A stretch of 6,163 bases of DNA from Accumulibacter sp. GTDB taxonomy: Bacteria; Pseudomonadota; Gammaproteobacteria; Burkholderiales; Rhodocyclaceae. The notes beneath the pieces were generated by a model. It ran no database searches. It was not told where the DNA came from and saw only the letters and a list, made by a program, of their open reading frames with translations. A program made the translations under genes and the position numbers. The DNA lies in NCBI GenBank assembly GCA_031276375.1, contig JAISNE010000034.1:1-6163 (forward strand). The letters run 5' to 3'. The number at the start of each line of letters is the position of its first letter. Positions within the stretch are counted from its first letter, which is position 1. This document shows positions 1 to 6,051 of this stretch, piece by piece.

Positions 1-849
1 TTTTCCATCACCGATTCCCTGGCCAAATACCTGACGCGCTTCTACCCGGTATCGCTCATCGTCTGGTCGCGCTTCGCTTTCCACCTGCTGCTCGTGATCA
101 TCCTGCTCGGACCGCGCTACGGCAGCAAGCTGATCCGCACGAAACGTCCGGCGGAACAGGTTTTGCGCGGCCTGCTGCTGCTCCTTGGGGCGATGGTGTT
201 CAATAACGCGCTGAAATTCCTGCCGCTTGCGGAAGCCTCGGCCATTGCCTATCTGGCGCCCTTGTTCGTCACCTTGATGTCGGTCGTGTTCCTCAAGGAA
301 AAGGTGGAACTGGCGCGCTGGATCGCCATTCTGTGCAGTTTCGCGGGAGTGCTCATCATCATCCGGCCGGGCAGCGGCATTTTCACCTGGGCCGCCTTGC
401 TTCCGGTGGCAAACGCCTTCACCTTCGCCATCTATCAGATCGTCACGCGGCGCCTGGCCAATCTGGAAAGCCCCTACACCTCGATCTTCTATGCCGGACT
501 GGTGGGCTGCGTATCGCTCTCCGTCATTCTTCCCGACGTCTGGGTATCGCCCCAGACCTGGGGACACGCGGTGGCGCTCGTCACCATCGGCCTGTTTGCC
601 GCGCTGGGACACCTGATCCTGATCAAGGCCTATGTCTATGCCTCCGCGGCGCGCCTGGCGCCGTTCAGTTATACGCAATTGATCTGGGTCTCGATCATCG
701 GCTTTTTCGTGTTCGGAGACTTTCCGGATATCTGGTCGCTGCTCGGCATGGCCATCCTCATCGTGAGCGGCGTTTACATGGTGACCCGCGAGCGCCGTTC
801 GGCGCGGCTGAACGCTCCTCCGGACGCGAACGCGCCAACGTCGGGCTGA
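1..849 (+). CDS. EamA/DMT-superfamily inner-membrane transporter, 5'-truncated by the window edge
   Basis: The reading frame is open from base 1 to the TGA at 847-849 and gives 282 visible residues. The GTG at 94 lies inside a membrane helix and is not the real start. Perhaps 20-30 N-terminal residues lie off the window. The protein is a series of hydrophobic segments arranged as two EamA repeats, about residues 1-122 and 126-263. The first contains the LPLAEASAIAYLAPLFV stretch and the FLKEKVELARWIAI turn typical of the family. The second repeats this pattern with LAPFSYTQLIWVSIIGFFVFGD. The tail (about 264-282) is polar and Arg/Pro/Ala-rich, so probably cytoplasmic. EamA proteins are 10-helix drug/metabolite exporters of the cytoplasmic membrane, often moving amino acids or other small metabolites. 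The substrate cannot be read from sequence. A promoter-like site between it and argC suggests the two genes need not share a transcript. Confidence 0.93.
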   Translation, partial: FSITDSLAKYLTRFYPVSLIVWSRFAFHLLLVIILLGPRYGSKLIRTKRPAEQVLRGLLLLLGAMVFNNALKFLPLAEASAIAYLAPLFVTLMSVVFLKEKVELARWIAILCSFAGVLIIIRPGSGIFTWAALLPVANAFTFAIYQIVTRRLANLESPYTSIFYAGLVGCVSLSVILPDVWVSPQTWGHAVALVTIGLFAALGHLILIKAYVYASAARLAPFSYTQLIWVSIIGFFVFGDFPDIWSLLGMAILIVSGVYMVTRERRSARLNAPPDANAPTSG

Positions 850-861
850 CCACTCGCCCCA

Positions 862-889
862 TTGTCTCCGTGGCCGTCCATGGGATAAT
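862..889 (+). promoter_or_regulatory. Putative sigma-70 promoter for argC
   Basis: A -35-like TTGTCT at 862-867 is followed after 16 bp by a -10-like GATAAT at 884-889. The -10 is preceded by TGG (881-883), which fits an extended -10 element. Transcription would start near 896, about 30 bases ahead of the argC ATG. Both hexamers match the consensus in four or five of six positions, and the site lies in the short gap after the transporter. This is a sequence match only. Confidence 0.5.
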
Positions 890-925
890 GGCGGCACCGA
901 GCGACTCTCCCAGTGAAGGTTTCGT

Positions 926-1867
926 ATGACGCATACAGTCTTTGTCGATGGTCAGGAAGGCACGACCGGTCTGCAAATCAATGAGTACCTCGCGCGGCGT
1001 TCCGACATCGAAACGCTGCGCATCGATCCGGAAAAGCGCAAGGATCCCGCCGAGCGCAAACGCCTGATCAACGCCTCCGATGTCACTTTCCTGTGCCTGC
1101 CGGACGATGCCGCGCGGGAAGCGGTGACGCTGGTGGACAACCCCGGGACCTGCGTCATCGACGCGTCGACAGCGCACCGTGTCGATCCCGCCTGGACGTT
1201 CGGCCTGCCCGAACTGGCTCCGGAACAGCGCGCCAGAATCCGCGCCAGCAAACGCATCGCCAATCCCGGATGCCACGCCACCGGCTTCATTTTGGCGCTC
1301 CGGCCGTTGGCCGCCGCCGGCCTGCTGCCCGCCGGAACGCAGATCGCGGCCAATTCCATCACCGGATACTCCGGCGGCGGCAAGAAGCTGATCGCCAGCT
1401 ATCAAGGCGCCAAGCGCGTCGACGCGCCGCGTCCCTACGCGCTCGGCCTGGCCCACAAGCACCTGCCGGAAATGCGCGTTTACTCCGGACTCGGCGTCGC
1501 GCCGGTCTTCCAGCCGATCGTCGGCCCCTTCTACAAGGGGCTGGCGGTCACGGCCTATCTCCATCCACGGCAGTTTTCCCGCAAGGCCGCGCCGGAAGAC
1601 GTGCGCCGGATCCTCGCCGACTACTATGCCGGCGAAGCCTTCATCCGGGTCGCGCCGATCGGTCTGGAGGCCAATACCGACGACACCGGATACTTCGACG
1701 TCGAGGCGAACAACGACACCAATCGCGTCGATCTGTTCGTCTTCGGAAACGAGGAACGCATGCTGCTCATCGCGCGTCTCGACAACCTCGGCAAAGGCGC
1801 GTCCGGCGCCGCCGTGCAGTCGATGAACGTGCATCTGGGGATCGAAGAGAGTCTCGGGCTGACCTGA
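926..1867 (+). CDS. argC: N-acetyl-gamma-glutamyl-phosphate reductase (type 2 ArgC)
   Basis: This enzyme (EC 1.2.1.38) reduces N-acetyl-glutamyl-5-phosphate to the semialdehyde with NADPH in cytoplasmic arginine biosynthesis. The 313-residue length fits the shorter type-2 family rather than the roughly 345-residue type 1. The N-terminus carries the nucleotide-binding loop DGQEGTTG (residues 8-15). The catalytic cysteine is Cys116 in NPGCHATG, and the conserved AHKHLPEM segment with His177 and His179 follows. [11 protein letters not shown] and the C-terminal [16 protein letters not shown] are further family landmarks. The ATG at 926 is chosen because GAAGG (915-919) sits 6 nt upstream and the residue-8 loop needs this start. 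No other arg gene is visible, so argC stands apart from the rest of the pathway here. The stop codon TGA (1865-1867) is also the first three bases of a repeat element. The frame is intact and all key residues are present. Confidence 0.96.
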   Translation: MTHTVFVDGQEGTTGLQINEYLARRSDIETLRIDPEKRKDPAERKRLINASDVTFLCLPDDAAREAVTLVDNPGTCVIDASTAHRVDPAWTFGLPELAPEQRARIRASKRIANPGCHATGFILALRPLAAAGLLPAGTQIAANSITGYSGGGKKLIASYQGAKRVDAPRPYALGLAHKHLPEMRVYSGLGVAPVFQPIVGPFYKGLAVTAYLHPRQFSRKAAPEDVRRILADYYAGEAFIRVAPIGLEANTDDTGYFDVEANNDTNRVDLFVFGNEERMLLIARLDNLGKGASGAAVQSMNVHLGIEESLGLT

Positions 1868-1966
1868 TACCAAGTTGCAGCCCAACCCATGATACGAAAA
1901 AAATGACTGAGATCTTGACACGTCAGACTGGAGTATTGACGGCCTATTGAGCGCAACTGGGTATCA
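1865..1966. repeat. Short interspersed element with terminal inverted repeats, copy 1 (MITE-like)
   Basis: This 102-bp unit begins TGATACCAAGTTGC and ends GCAACTGGGTATCA, which are inverted repeats with one mismatch over 14 bases. The pairing extends outward by two bases on each side (CC at 1863, GG at 1968). A second copy lies at 2125-2220 and differs from it at five bases plus three small indels over the shared 93-96 bp. The unit is too short for a transposase, so if mobile it would be a non-autonomous, MITE-like element moved in trans. No clear target-site duplication is visible at its ends. Internally it carries an A-tract and a 15-codon frame from ATG 1903 to TGA 1950. A transcript reading through from argC could pair the two ends into a long hairpin. 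I do not recognise the family by name. Confidence 0.75.
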
Positions 1967-2023
1967 GGCCATGCTTTCCTGCGCCACCCTCACTTTTTTT
2001 AAGACGAGGCGGTCAAAATACCC

Positions 2024-2093
2024 GTCATTCCCGCGCAGGCTTAGAATCCAGAAAAGGCGCGGAATACTGGATTCCCGCCTGCGCGGGAATGAC
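2024..2093. repeat. Palindromic dRS3-like repeat (ATTCCC-N8-GGGAAT core)
   Basis: Two 17-base arms, GTCATTCCCGCGCAGGC at 2024-2040 and its exact complement at 2077-2093, face each other. A further seven paired bases (AATCCAG at 2045-2051 against CTGGATT at 2067-2073) follow after a small internal bulge, leaving a 15-base loop. The right arm contains ATTCCC-N8-GGGAAT at 2071-2090, which fits the 20-bp dRS3 consensus known from Neisseria. The left arm has the first half, but its second half has decayed to TTAGAAT. Similar sequences are scattered between genes in many beta- and gammaproteobacteria. As RNA it would form a strong hairpin between the convergent genes argC and leuA. There is no T-tract directly after it on either strand, so an intrinsic terminator role is not shown. 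Confidence 0.75.
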
Positions 2094-2124
2094 AATTGCG
2101 GGCGAGCATGGCGGCCTCGTTGTG

Positions 2125-2220
2125 TGATACCAAGTTGCAGTCAACCCATCGTGATACGAAAAAAAATGACTGAAATCTTGACATATCAGACTGGAGTATT
2201 GACTGCCTATTGAGCGCAAC
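2125..2220. repeat. Short interspersed element, copy 2, right terminus missing
   Basis: This is the second copy of the unit at 1865-1966, in the same orientation, starting TGATACCAAGTTGCAG and matching through GCGCAAC at 2220. After that point the right inverted repeat (TGGGTATCA in copy 1) is replaced by unrelated GC-rich sequence, so the copy looks truncated or recombined at its leuA-side end. Relative to copy 1 it has a 3-base insertion after CAACCCA, one extra A in the A-tract and one missing C near the left end. The internal 15-codon frame (ATG 2166 to TGA 2213) is kept. The remaining sequence to the leuA stop at 2269 is a GC-rich spacer with no gene. Confidence 0.75.
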
Positions 2221-2268
2221 CCGGCCTGACGCCGCCGGCGCGTCCCGCCGCCCGTTTCGCTTCGCGGC

Positions 2269-3924
2269 TCAACTCAAGCGATTGACGCCGCTCACCAGCG
2301 CGCGGATCGACGCGGTGACGATGTTGGCGTCCATCCCGACGCCGTAGCATTCCCGGTCGCCGTCCGCCAGCATGAGCTCCATGAACGCGCAGGCCTTGGC
2401 GTCCTCGCCCTTGCCCATCGCCTTTTCCTCGTAGCTGCGCACCTGCACGGCGATGCCGAGCGTCCCCAGCGCATGCACGGCGGCGTCGATCGGGCCGTTG
2501 CCCTTGCCGGTGAGCAAATGCGTTTCACCGTTTTTCCGCACGGTCAGGCGGATGCCCTGCGCGCGGCCCTCTTCGAACAGGTGGTGCTCGACGTAGCGAA
2601 TCGGCGTCTGGTTTTCGAGATAGGTCCTGGAGAACAGCGCCCAGACATCGGCCGCTTCCATTTCGCCGCCATGCTCGTCGGTATGACGCTGCACCTCGCC
2701 GGAAAACTCGACCTGCAAGCGGCGCGGCATGGCGACTCCGTATTCGGTCTCCAGCAGGTAGGCGACGCCGCCCTTGCCGGACTGGCTGTTGATGCGGATC
2801 ACCGATTCGTAGCTCCGCCCGAGATCGGCCGGATCGATCGGCAGATAGGGCAGATTCCATAATTCCCCAGCCCGCCGCTGCGCGAAGCCTTTCTTGATCG
2901 CGTCCTGGTGCGAACCGGAAAACGCGGTGAACACCAGGTCGCCGACATACGGCTGACGCGGATGGATCGGCAACTGGGTGCAATGCTCGACGTCGCGCGC
3001 CACCGCGTTGATGTCCGAAAAATCGAGGCCCGGCCAGATGCCCTGCGTGTAGAGGTTGAGCGCCAGCGTGACCAGGTCGACGTTGCCGGTGCGCTCGCCG
3101 TTGCCGAACAGGCAGCCCTCGACACGGTCGGCGCCGGCCATCAGGCCGAGTTCGGCGGCGGCCACCGCCGTGCCGCGATCGTTGTGCGGATGCAGGCTGA
3201 TGATGACGCTGTCGCGCCGGGCGAGATGCCGATGCATCCATTCGATCTGGTCGGCGTAGATGTTCGGCGTGGCCATTTCCACCGTCGTCGGCAGATTGAG
3301 GATAATCTTCCGCTCGGGGCTGGCGCCCCAGGCCTCGGTCGCGGCATCGCACACTTCCAGCGCGAAATCGAGCTCGGTGGCGGTAAAAGTCTCCGGACTG
3401 TATTCGAGCGCCCATTCGCTTTCCGGATACTCCTCGCACAAGCGCCGGACCAGCCGGACGGCCGAGACGGCCATCTCGATGACCTCGGACTTGTCCATGC
3501 CGAAAACGATTTCGCGGAAGGGCCGCGAAGTGGCGTTGTAAATATGCACGATGGCCCGGCGGACATCCTTGAGCGCCTCGAAAGTGCGGCGGATCAGCGG
3601 CTCGCGCGCCGGAGCCAGTACTTCGATGGTCACGTCGCCGGGGATGTGCCTTTCCTCGATCAGCTTCCTCACGAAATCGAAATCGGTCTGCGACGCCGAC
3701 GGGAACGCCACTTCGATTTCCTTCATTCCGATGGCGCACAGGCGCTTGAACATGCGCATCTTGCGCTCGACGTTCATCGGTTCGAAAAGCGCCTGATTGC
3801 CGTCGCGCAAGTCGGTGCTCATCCATACCGGCGCGCGGGTGATGGCGCGCTCCGGCCATTGCCGGTCATCGAGCCTGACCGGGGGGAAAGCGGTATATTT
3901 CGTCGCGGGGTTTTTCAACATCAT
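2269..3924 (-). CDS. leuA: 2-isopropylmalate synthase, long-form LeuA
   Basis: This enzyme (EC 2.3.3.13) condenses acetyl-CoA with 2-oxoisovalerate, the first committed step of leucine synthesis, in the cytoplasm. The 551 residues fit the long LeuA form (about 550-600). The catalytic TIM barrel begins with STDLRDGNQ (residues 36-44, with the metal-binding Asp41). It continues with the metal-ligand motif HPHNDRG (His245 and His247) and [12 protein letters not shown] (about 274-285). A linker containing [15 protein letters not shown] leads to the C-terminal LeuA regulatory domain (about 420-551), which mediates leucine feedback inhibition in this family. The frame is open upstream to 4008, but the family N-terminus is MLKNPATKY. 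An AGGA (complement of 3931-3934) lies 6 nt from the first of two tandem ATGs at 3924, so that start is preferred over the second ATG (3921) or any upstream TTG. It stands alone on its strand and diverges from an Lrp-family gene. Confidence 0.96.
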   Translation of the reverse strand: MMLKNPATKYTAFPPVRLDDRQWPERAITRAPVWMSTDLRDGNQALFEPMNVERKMRMFKRLCAIGMKEIEVAFPSASQTDFDFVRKLIEERHIPGDVTIEVLAPAREPLIRRTFEALKDVRRAIVHIYNATSRPFREIVFGMDKSEVIEMAVSAVRLVRRLCEEYPESEWALEYSPETFTATELDFALEVCDAATEAWGASPERKIILNLPTTVEMATPNIYADQIEWMHRHLARRDSVIISLHPHNDRGTAVAAAELGLMAGADRVEGCLFGNGERTGNVDLVTLALNLYTQGIWPGLDFSDINAVARDVEHCTQLPIHPRQPYVGDLVFTAFSGSHQDAIKKGFAQRRAGELWNLPYLPIDPADLGRSYESVIRINSQSGKGGVAYLLETEYGVAMPRRLQVEFSGEVQRHTDEHGGEMEAADVWALFSRTYLENQTPIRYVEHHLFEEGRAQGIRLTVRKNGETHLLTGKGNGPIDAAVHALGTLGIAVQVRSYEEKAMGKGEDAKACAFMELMLADGDRECYGVGMDANIVTASIRALVSGVNRLS

Positions 3925-4012
3925 GATTTTTCCTGTACGCCGAAGGCGTGTTGCAATGAGGGGATCATAGACGGAAAGGCGAGGCAGATGCTTGCGTTGT
4001 TCTATCAAAAAC

Positions 4013-4027
4013 CAGCGAATTTTGGAA
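4013..4027 (+). promoter_or_regulatory. Candidate Lrp-type binding site
   Basis: CAGCGAATTTTGGAA agrees with the E. coli Lrp consensus YAGHAWATTWTDCTR at 12 of 15 positions. It directly abuts the TATAAT at 4028-4033, where a bound regulator could block or position RNA polymerase. The consensus is degenerate and AT-rich DNA matches it easily. The regulator encoded here may also not share E. coli Lrp specificity, so this is only a candidate operator. Confidence 0.3.
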
Positions 4028-4033
4028 TATAAT
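4028..4033 (+). promoter_or_regulatory. Candidate -10 element of the lrp-family/oxidoreductase promoter
   Basis: A consensus TATAAT lies 61 bp upstream of the ATG at 4095, inside the AT-rich gap. The hexamer 17 bp upstream (TCAAAA at 4005-4010) is a poor -35, which would suit a promoter that depends on an activator or on flanking AT-rich DNA. In such AT-rich sequence a chance match is possible. Confidence 0.4.
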
Positions 4034-4094
4034 TAAAGATATCGATAAAAAACAGCAATAAACCGTATTATCGAACGCAAATGAAAGCAATTTA

Positions 4095-4556
4095 ATGGAA
4101 GCGGATCGCTACGACCGGCAAATTCTCCGGATCCTCCAGGAGGAAGGACGCATCAGCAATCAGGACCTGGCCGACCGCATCGGGCTGTCGCCGTCGCCCT
4201 GCCTGCGCCGCGTGCGCGCGCTGGAGGAAAGCGGCATCGTGACGGCCTACCGCGCCCTGCTCGACGGCAAGGCGCTGGGCTATTCGCTGATGGCGCTGAT
4301 CTACATTTCAATGGACATGCACACGCCGGAACGTTTCGACAACTTCGAGCGGCACATCCGTGAAATCCCCGAAGTGCTGGAGTGCCTGATGATTACCGGA
4401 CAGGACGCCGATTACCAGATCAAGGTGGTGGTCAAGAACATGGACGCTTTCCAGGAACTCCTGCTCGAACGCATCACGCGCATCCAGGGCGTCACCGGCG
4501 TGCAATCGAGCTTCGTCCTGCGCAAGGTGGTCGATACGACCGTCCTGCCGGTGTGA
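4095..4556 (+). CDS. Lrp/AsnC-family transcriptional regulator
   Basis: The 153-residue protein has the standard size and order of the family. An N-terminal winged helix-turn-helix covers about residues 5-60 ([20 protein letters not shown], then [20 protein letters not shown]). A RAM ligand-binding domain follows at about 65-145, with [12 protein letters not shown] and [18 protein letters not shown]. Family members form dimers to octamers, bind AT-rich DNA, and respond to amino acids such as leucine, asparagine or alanine. They commonly repress their own gene and control neighbours. Divergence from leuA and a 13-nt gap to the downstream oxidoreductase suggest both as targets, which is inference. 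The start at 4095 places the HTH at the usual distance. Its ribosome site is weak, and the start codon overlaps the stop of a four-codon ORF (TAATG). It could be a true Lrp or a specialised paralogue, so no symbol is given. Confidence 0.93.
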   Translation: MEADRYDRQILRILQEEGRISNQDLADRIGLSPSPCLRRVRALEESGIVTAYRALLDGKALGYSLMALIYISMDMHTPERFDNFERHIREIPEVLECLMITGQDADYQIKVVVKNMDAFQELLLERITRIQGVTGVQSSFVLRKVVDTTVLPV

Positions 4557-4569
4557 TTCCGGAGGTTTC

Positions 4570-5679
4570 ATGAACATCGAAAAAACGGGCGCCGTGGTCA
4601 TCGGCGCGGGAGTCGTCGGACTCGCCTGCGCGCGCGAACTGGCCGGCCGCGGCGTCGAAACGATCGTCGTCGAACGTCACCGGAGCTTCGGCCAGGAAAC
4701 CAGTTCGCGCAACAGCGAAGTCACCCACGCCGGCCTGTACTACCCGGCCGGCACCCTGAAGGCCCGCCTCTGCGTTGAAGGCAAGCGGCAGCTCGATGCG
4801 TACTGCGCCGCGCGCGGCATCGCCCACCGGCGCTGCGGCAAGCTCGTCGCCGCCACCGGCGAAACGCAGCGCGCCTACCTCGATGCCTTGCGGCAACAGG
4901 CGCAGGCCAACGGCGTCGACGACACGCGGCTGCTCGACCGGGACGCCGCGCGGCGCCTGGAACCGGCGCTGCGCTGCGTCGCCGCGCTGTACTCGCCGTC
5001 GACCGGCATCGTCGATTCGCACGCGCTGATGCTCTCCCTGCTCGGCGAGGCCGAAAATCACGGCGCGCTGTTTTCGCCGAACACCACGGTGCGCTCGATC
5101 GAAACGCTTGCCGGCGCGCTCCGCCTGACCATCGACAGCGGCGGCGAAACGATGCGCCTGGACGCCGAACGCGTAATCAACGCCAGCGGCCTGGCGGCCG
5201 TCGCGCTGGCGCGGACCCTCCCCGATTATCCCCCCGGACTGCTGCCGGCCACCTGGCTCGCCAAAGGCAATTACTACGCGCTCACCGGGCGAACGCCGTT
5301 CTCGCGGCTGATCTACCCGGTTCCGGAACCCGGCGGCCTGGGCGTCCATCTCACGCTCGATCTCGGAGGTCAGGCGCGCTTCGGCCCGGATGTCGAATGG
5401 ATCGAACAAATCGATTACAGCGTCGACCCGCGCCGCGCCGAGCGTTTCTACGCCGAGATCAGGAAATACTGGCCCGGCTTGCCCGACGCCTCGCTGCAAC
5501 CCGCCTACAGCGGCATCCGCCCAAAAATCAGCGGCCCCGGCGAAGCGGACGCCGATTTCATGATCCACGGCCCGGACACGCACGGCATCGACGGCCTCCT
5601 CAACCTGTTCGGCATCGAATCGCCGGGCCTGACAGCCTGCCTGGCGATCGCCCGCCATGCGAGTGAACTGCTGAAATGA
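4570..5679 (+). CDS. FAD-dependent oxidoreductase, L-2-hydroxyglutarate oxidase (LhgO)-like
   Basis: The 369-residue protein belongs to the DAO-type flavoprotein superfamily. An N-terminal Rossmann fold has [20 protein letters not shown] with the Gly12/Gly14/Gly17 dinucleotide motif and Glu35 to bind the FAD ribose. [17 protein letters not shown] (residues 45-61) and [13 protein letters not shown] resemble the LhgO/L2HGDH family, as does the C-terminal GIESPGLTA (348-356). Characterised members oxidise L-2-hydroxyglutarate to 2-oxoglutarate and pass electrons to the respiratory quinone pool. This protein is shorter than E. coli LhgO (about 420 residues), and no csiD or gab genes are visible, so another 2-hydroxy or amino acid substrate is possible. 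GGAGG (4561-4565) lies 4 nt before the ATG. The 13-nt gap after the Lrp-type gene indicates co-transcription, reminiscent of Lrp-controlled dadA, but the sequence is not closer to DadA. Confidence 0.88.
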   Translation: MNIEKTGAVVIGAGVVGLACARELAGRGVETIVVERHRSFGQETSSRNSEVTHAGLYYPAGTLKARLCVEGKRQLDAYCAARGIAHRRCGKLVAATGETQRAYLDALRQQAQANGVDDTRLLDRDAARRLEPALRCVAALYSPSTGIVDSHALMLSLLGEAENHGALFSPNTTVRSIETLAGALRLTIDSGGETMRLDAERVINASGLAAVALARTLPDYPPGLLPATWLAKGNYYALTGRTPFSRLIYPVPEPGGLGVHLTLDLGGQARFGPDVEWIEQIDYSVDPRRAERFYAEIRKYWPGLPDASLQPAYSGIRPKISGPGEADADFMIHGPDTHGIDGLLNLFGIESPGLTACLAIARHASELLK

Positions 5680-5763
5680 AAAACGGGAATTCAGGCGCCA
5701 CGACGCCGGAGGCACGGCAAGGATTCAGGGGGAAGAGCGGAGCAAGGTCTTGAAAACATGGCC

Positions 5764-5785
5764 AGTCCACTTCAAGTCCACTTGA
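5764..5785. repeat. Tandem 9-base repeat with overlapping palindrome
   Basis: AGTCCACTT occurs at 5764-5772 and again at 5775-5783, one helical turn (11 bp) apart. The second copy completes the palindrome TCAAGT-CC-ACTTGA (5772-5785). Such an arrangement is typical of dimeric regulator sites, but no promoter or gene obviously depends on it. Confidence 0.45.
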
Positions 5786-5809
5786 TATCATCCAAGTCAT
5801 CGAGTACAG

Positions 5810-5877
5810 GCCCTGTCGTTGGCGTGAGACGGCGACAGGGCTGTCGCCCATGCAAATGTCGTAGACATGTCCGTCTC
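5810..5877. other. Cluster of alternative hairpins, possible structured RNA or attenuator-like element
   Basis: GCCCTGTCG (5810-5818) is perfectly complementary to CGACAGGGC (5833-5841). The latter can alternatively pair with CTGTCGCC (5841-5848). In addition GAGACGG (5826-5832) pairs with CCGTCTC (5871-5877), and ATGTC (5856-5860) pairs with GACAT (5864-5868). The last two stems plus CGACA/TGTCG (5833-5837 and 5842-5846) are compatible and form a compact three-way junction. Choosing the 5810-5818 stem would break that fold. The same pairings exist on either strand, so orientation is unknown. No known RNA family is recognised. Confidence 0.35.
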
Positions 5878-6034
5878 CTGGAAAAAATCGAGAGTCACCC
5901 CCGATTTCCGCAAGGTTTACAATGACATGGCATAACGCCCTGAATGTGAACGATTTTGCCCTGTCCGCGACAGTTGCGTAGGCGATGGCCCTGGACGGAA
6001 CGGAGCACGGCGGAAAGTACCGGACGTTCTAGGC

Positions 6035-6040
6035 TAGAAT
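6035..6040 (+). promoter_or_regulatory. Putative -10 element of the tRNA-Leu promoter
   Basis: TAGAAT matches the -10 consensus at five of six positions and ends 11 bp before the first tRNA base. A start at about 6047 is followed almost at once by the mature tRNA. The segment after it (AAGCGGC) is GC-rich, as is usual for stringently controlled stable-RNA promoters. No good -35 is seen 16-18 bp upstream. Confidence 0.45.
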
Positions 6041-6051
6041 AAGCGGCTCTC

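Larger units (their letters stand above)
3925..4094. promoter_or_regulatory. Divergent leuA/lrp-family control region, strongly AT-rich
   Basis: This 170-bp gap separates two divergent genes and must contain both promoters. Positions 4021-4080 have only 16 G/C in 60 bases, in sharp contrast to the GC-rich genes on both sides. On the plus strand a perfect TATAAT lies at 4028-4033. An 8-bp palindrome TATCGATA lies at 4040-4047 and a related TTATCGAA at 4068-4075. For leuA, a minus-strand TATGAT (complement of 3964-3969) is the nearest -10-like hexamer, but it lacks a good -35. A small hairpin, ACGCC-TTC-GGCGT on the minus strand (3937-3949), sits just ahead of the leuA ribosome site. No leucine-rich leader peptide or classical attenuator is visible. 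Confidence 0.6.
5680..6051. other. 372-bp gene-free interval between the oxidoreductase and tRNA-Leu
   Basis: No frame here looks like a conserved protein. Visible items are a 9-base direct repeat that also forms a palindrome (5764-5785), and a cluster of hairpins (5810-5877). There is also an AT-rich inverted repeat AAATCG/CGATTT (5885-5890 and 5902-5907), a small CTGTC-CGC-GACAG hairpin (5961-5973), and the tRNA promoter region. On the minus strand the AAATCG/CGATTT hairpin runs into a short T-tract and could act as a weak terminator. The oxidoreductase gene has no clear intrinsic terminator directly after its stop. Confidence 0.6.

Noticed and set aside
758..1921. 387-codon open frame on the minus strand opposite argC
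   Set aside because: It is the antisense shadow of a GC-rich gene. Its product is rich in Arg, Gly and Asp with no domain, while argC on the plus strand has every family motif.
1915..1948. TTGACA with downstream TATTGA-like hexamers inside the repeat copies as an outward promoter
   Set aside because: The spacings to the possible -10 hexamers are about 14 or 22 bp, outside the workable range, so no promoter is called.
1991..2000. T-run after argC as an intrinsic terminator
   Set aside because: No stable stem lies immediately upstream of the seven T residues.
2228..2244. Hairpin GACGC-N7-GCGTC beyond the leuA stop as a terminator
   Set aside because: The stem has only five pairs and no T-tract follows on the minus strand. 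It is probably chance in very GC-rich sequence.
3925..4008. N-terminal extension of leuA to the upstream TTG
   Set aside because: The extra 28 residues are unlike the family N-terminus. They occupy the promoter region, and a ribosome site is placed for the ATG at 3924.
2908..4032. 374-codon open frame on the plus strand opposite leuA
   Set aside because: It lies antisense to a complete leuA. The composition is typical of a shadow frame and no domain is recognisable.
5676..5753. 25-codon ORF starting in an ATGA overlap with the oxidoreductase stop
   Set aside because: It has no ribosome site, a low-complexity polar composition and no recognisable relatives. ATGA overlaps arise readily by chance.
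5922..5981. 19-codon ORF MTWHNALNVNDFALSATVA with AAGG 6 nt upstream
   Set aside because: The ribosome site is weak and the frame short, and no conservation can be judged from one sequence. It is not supported as a gene.
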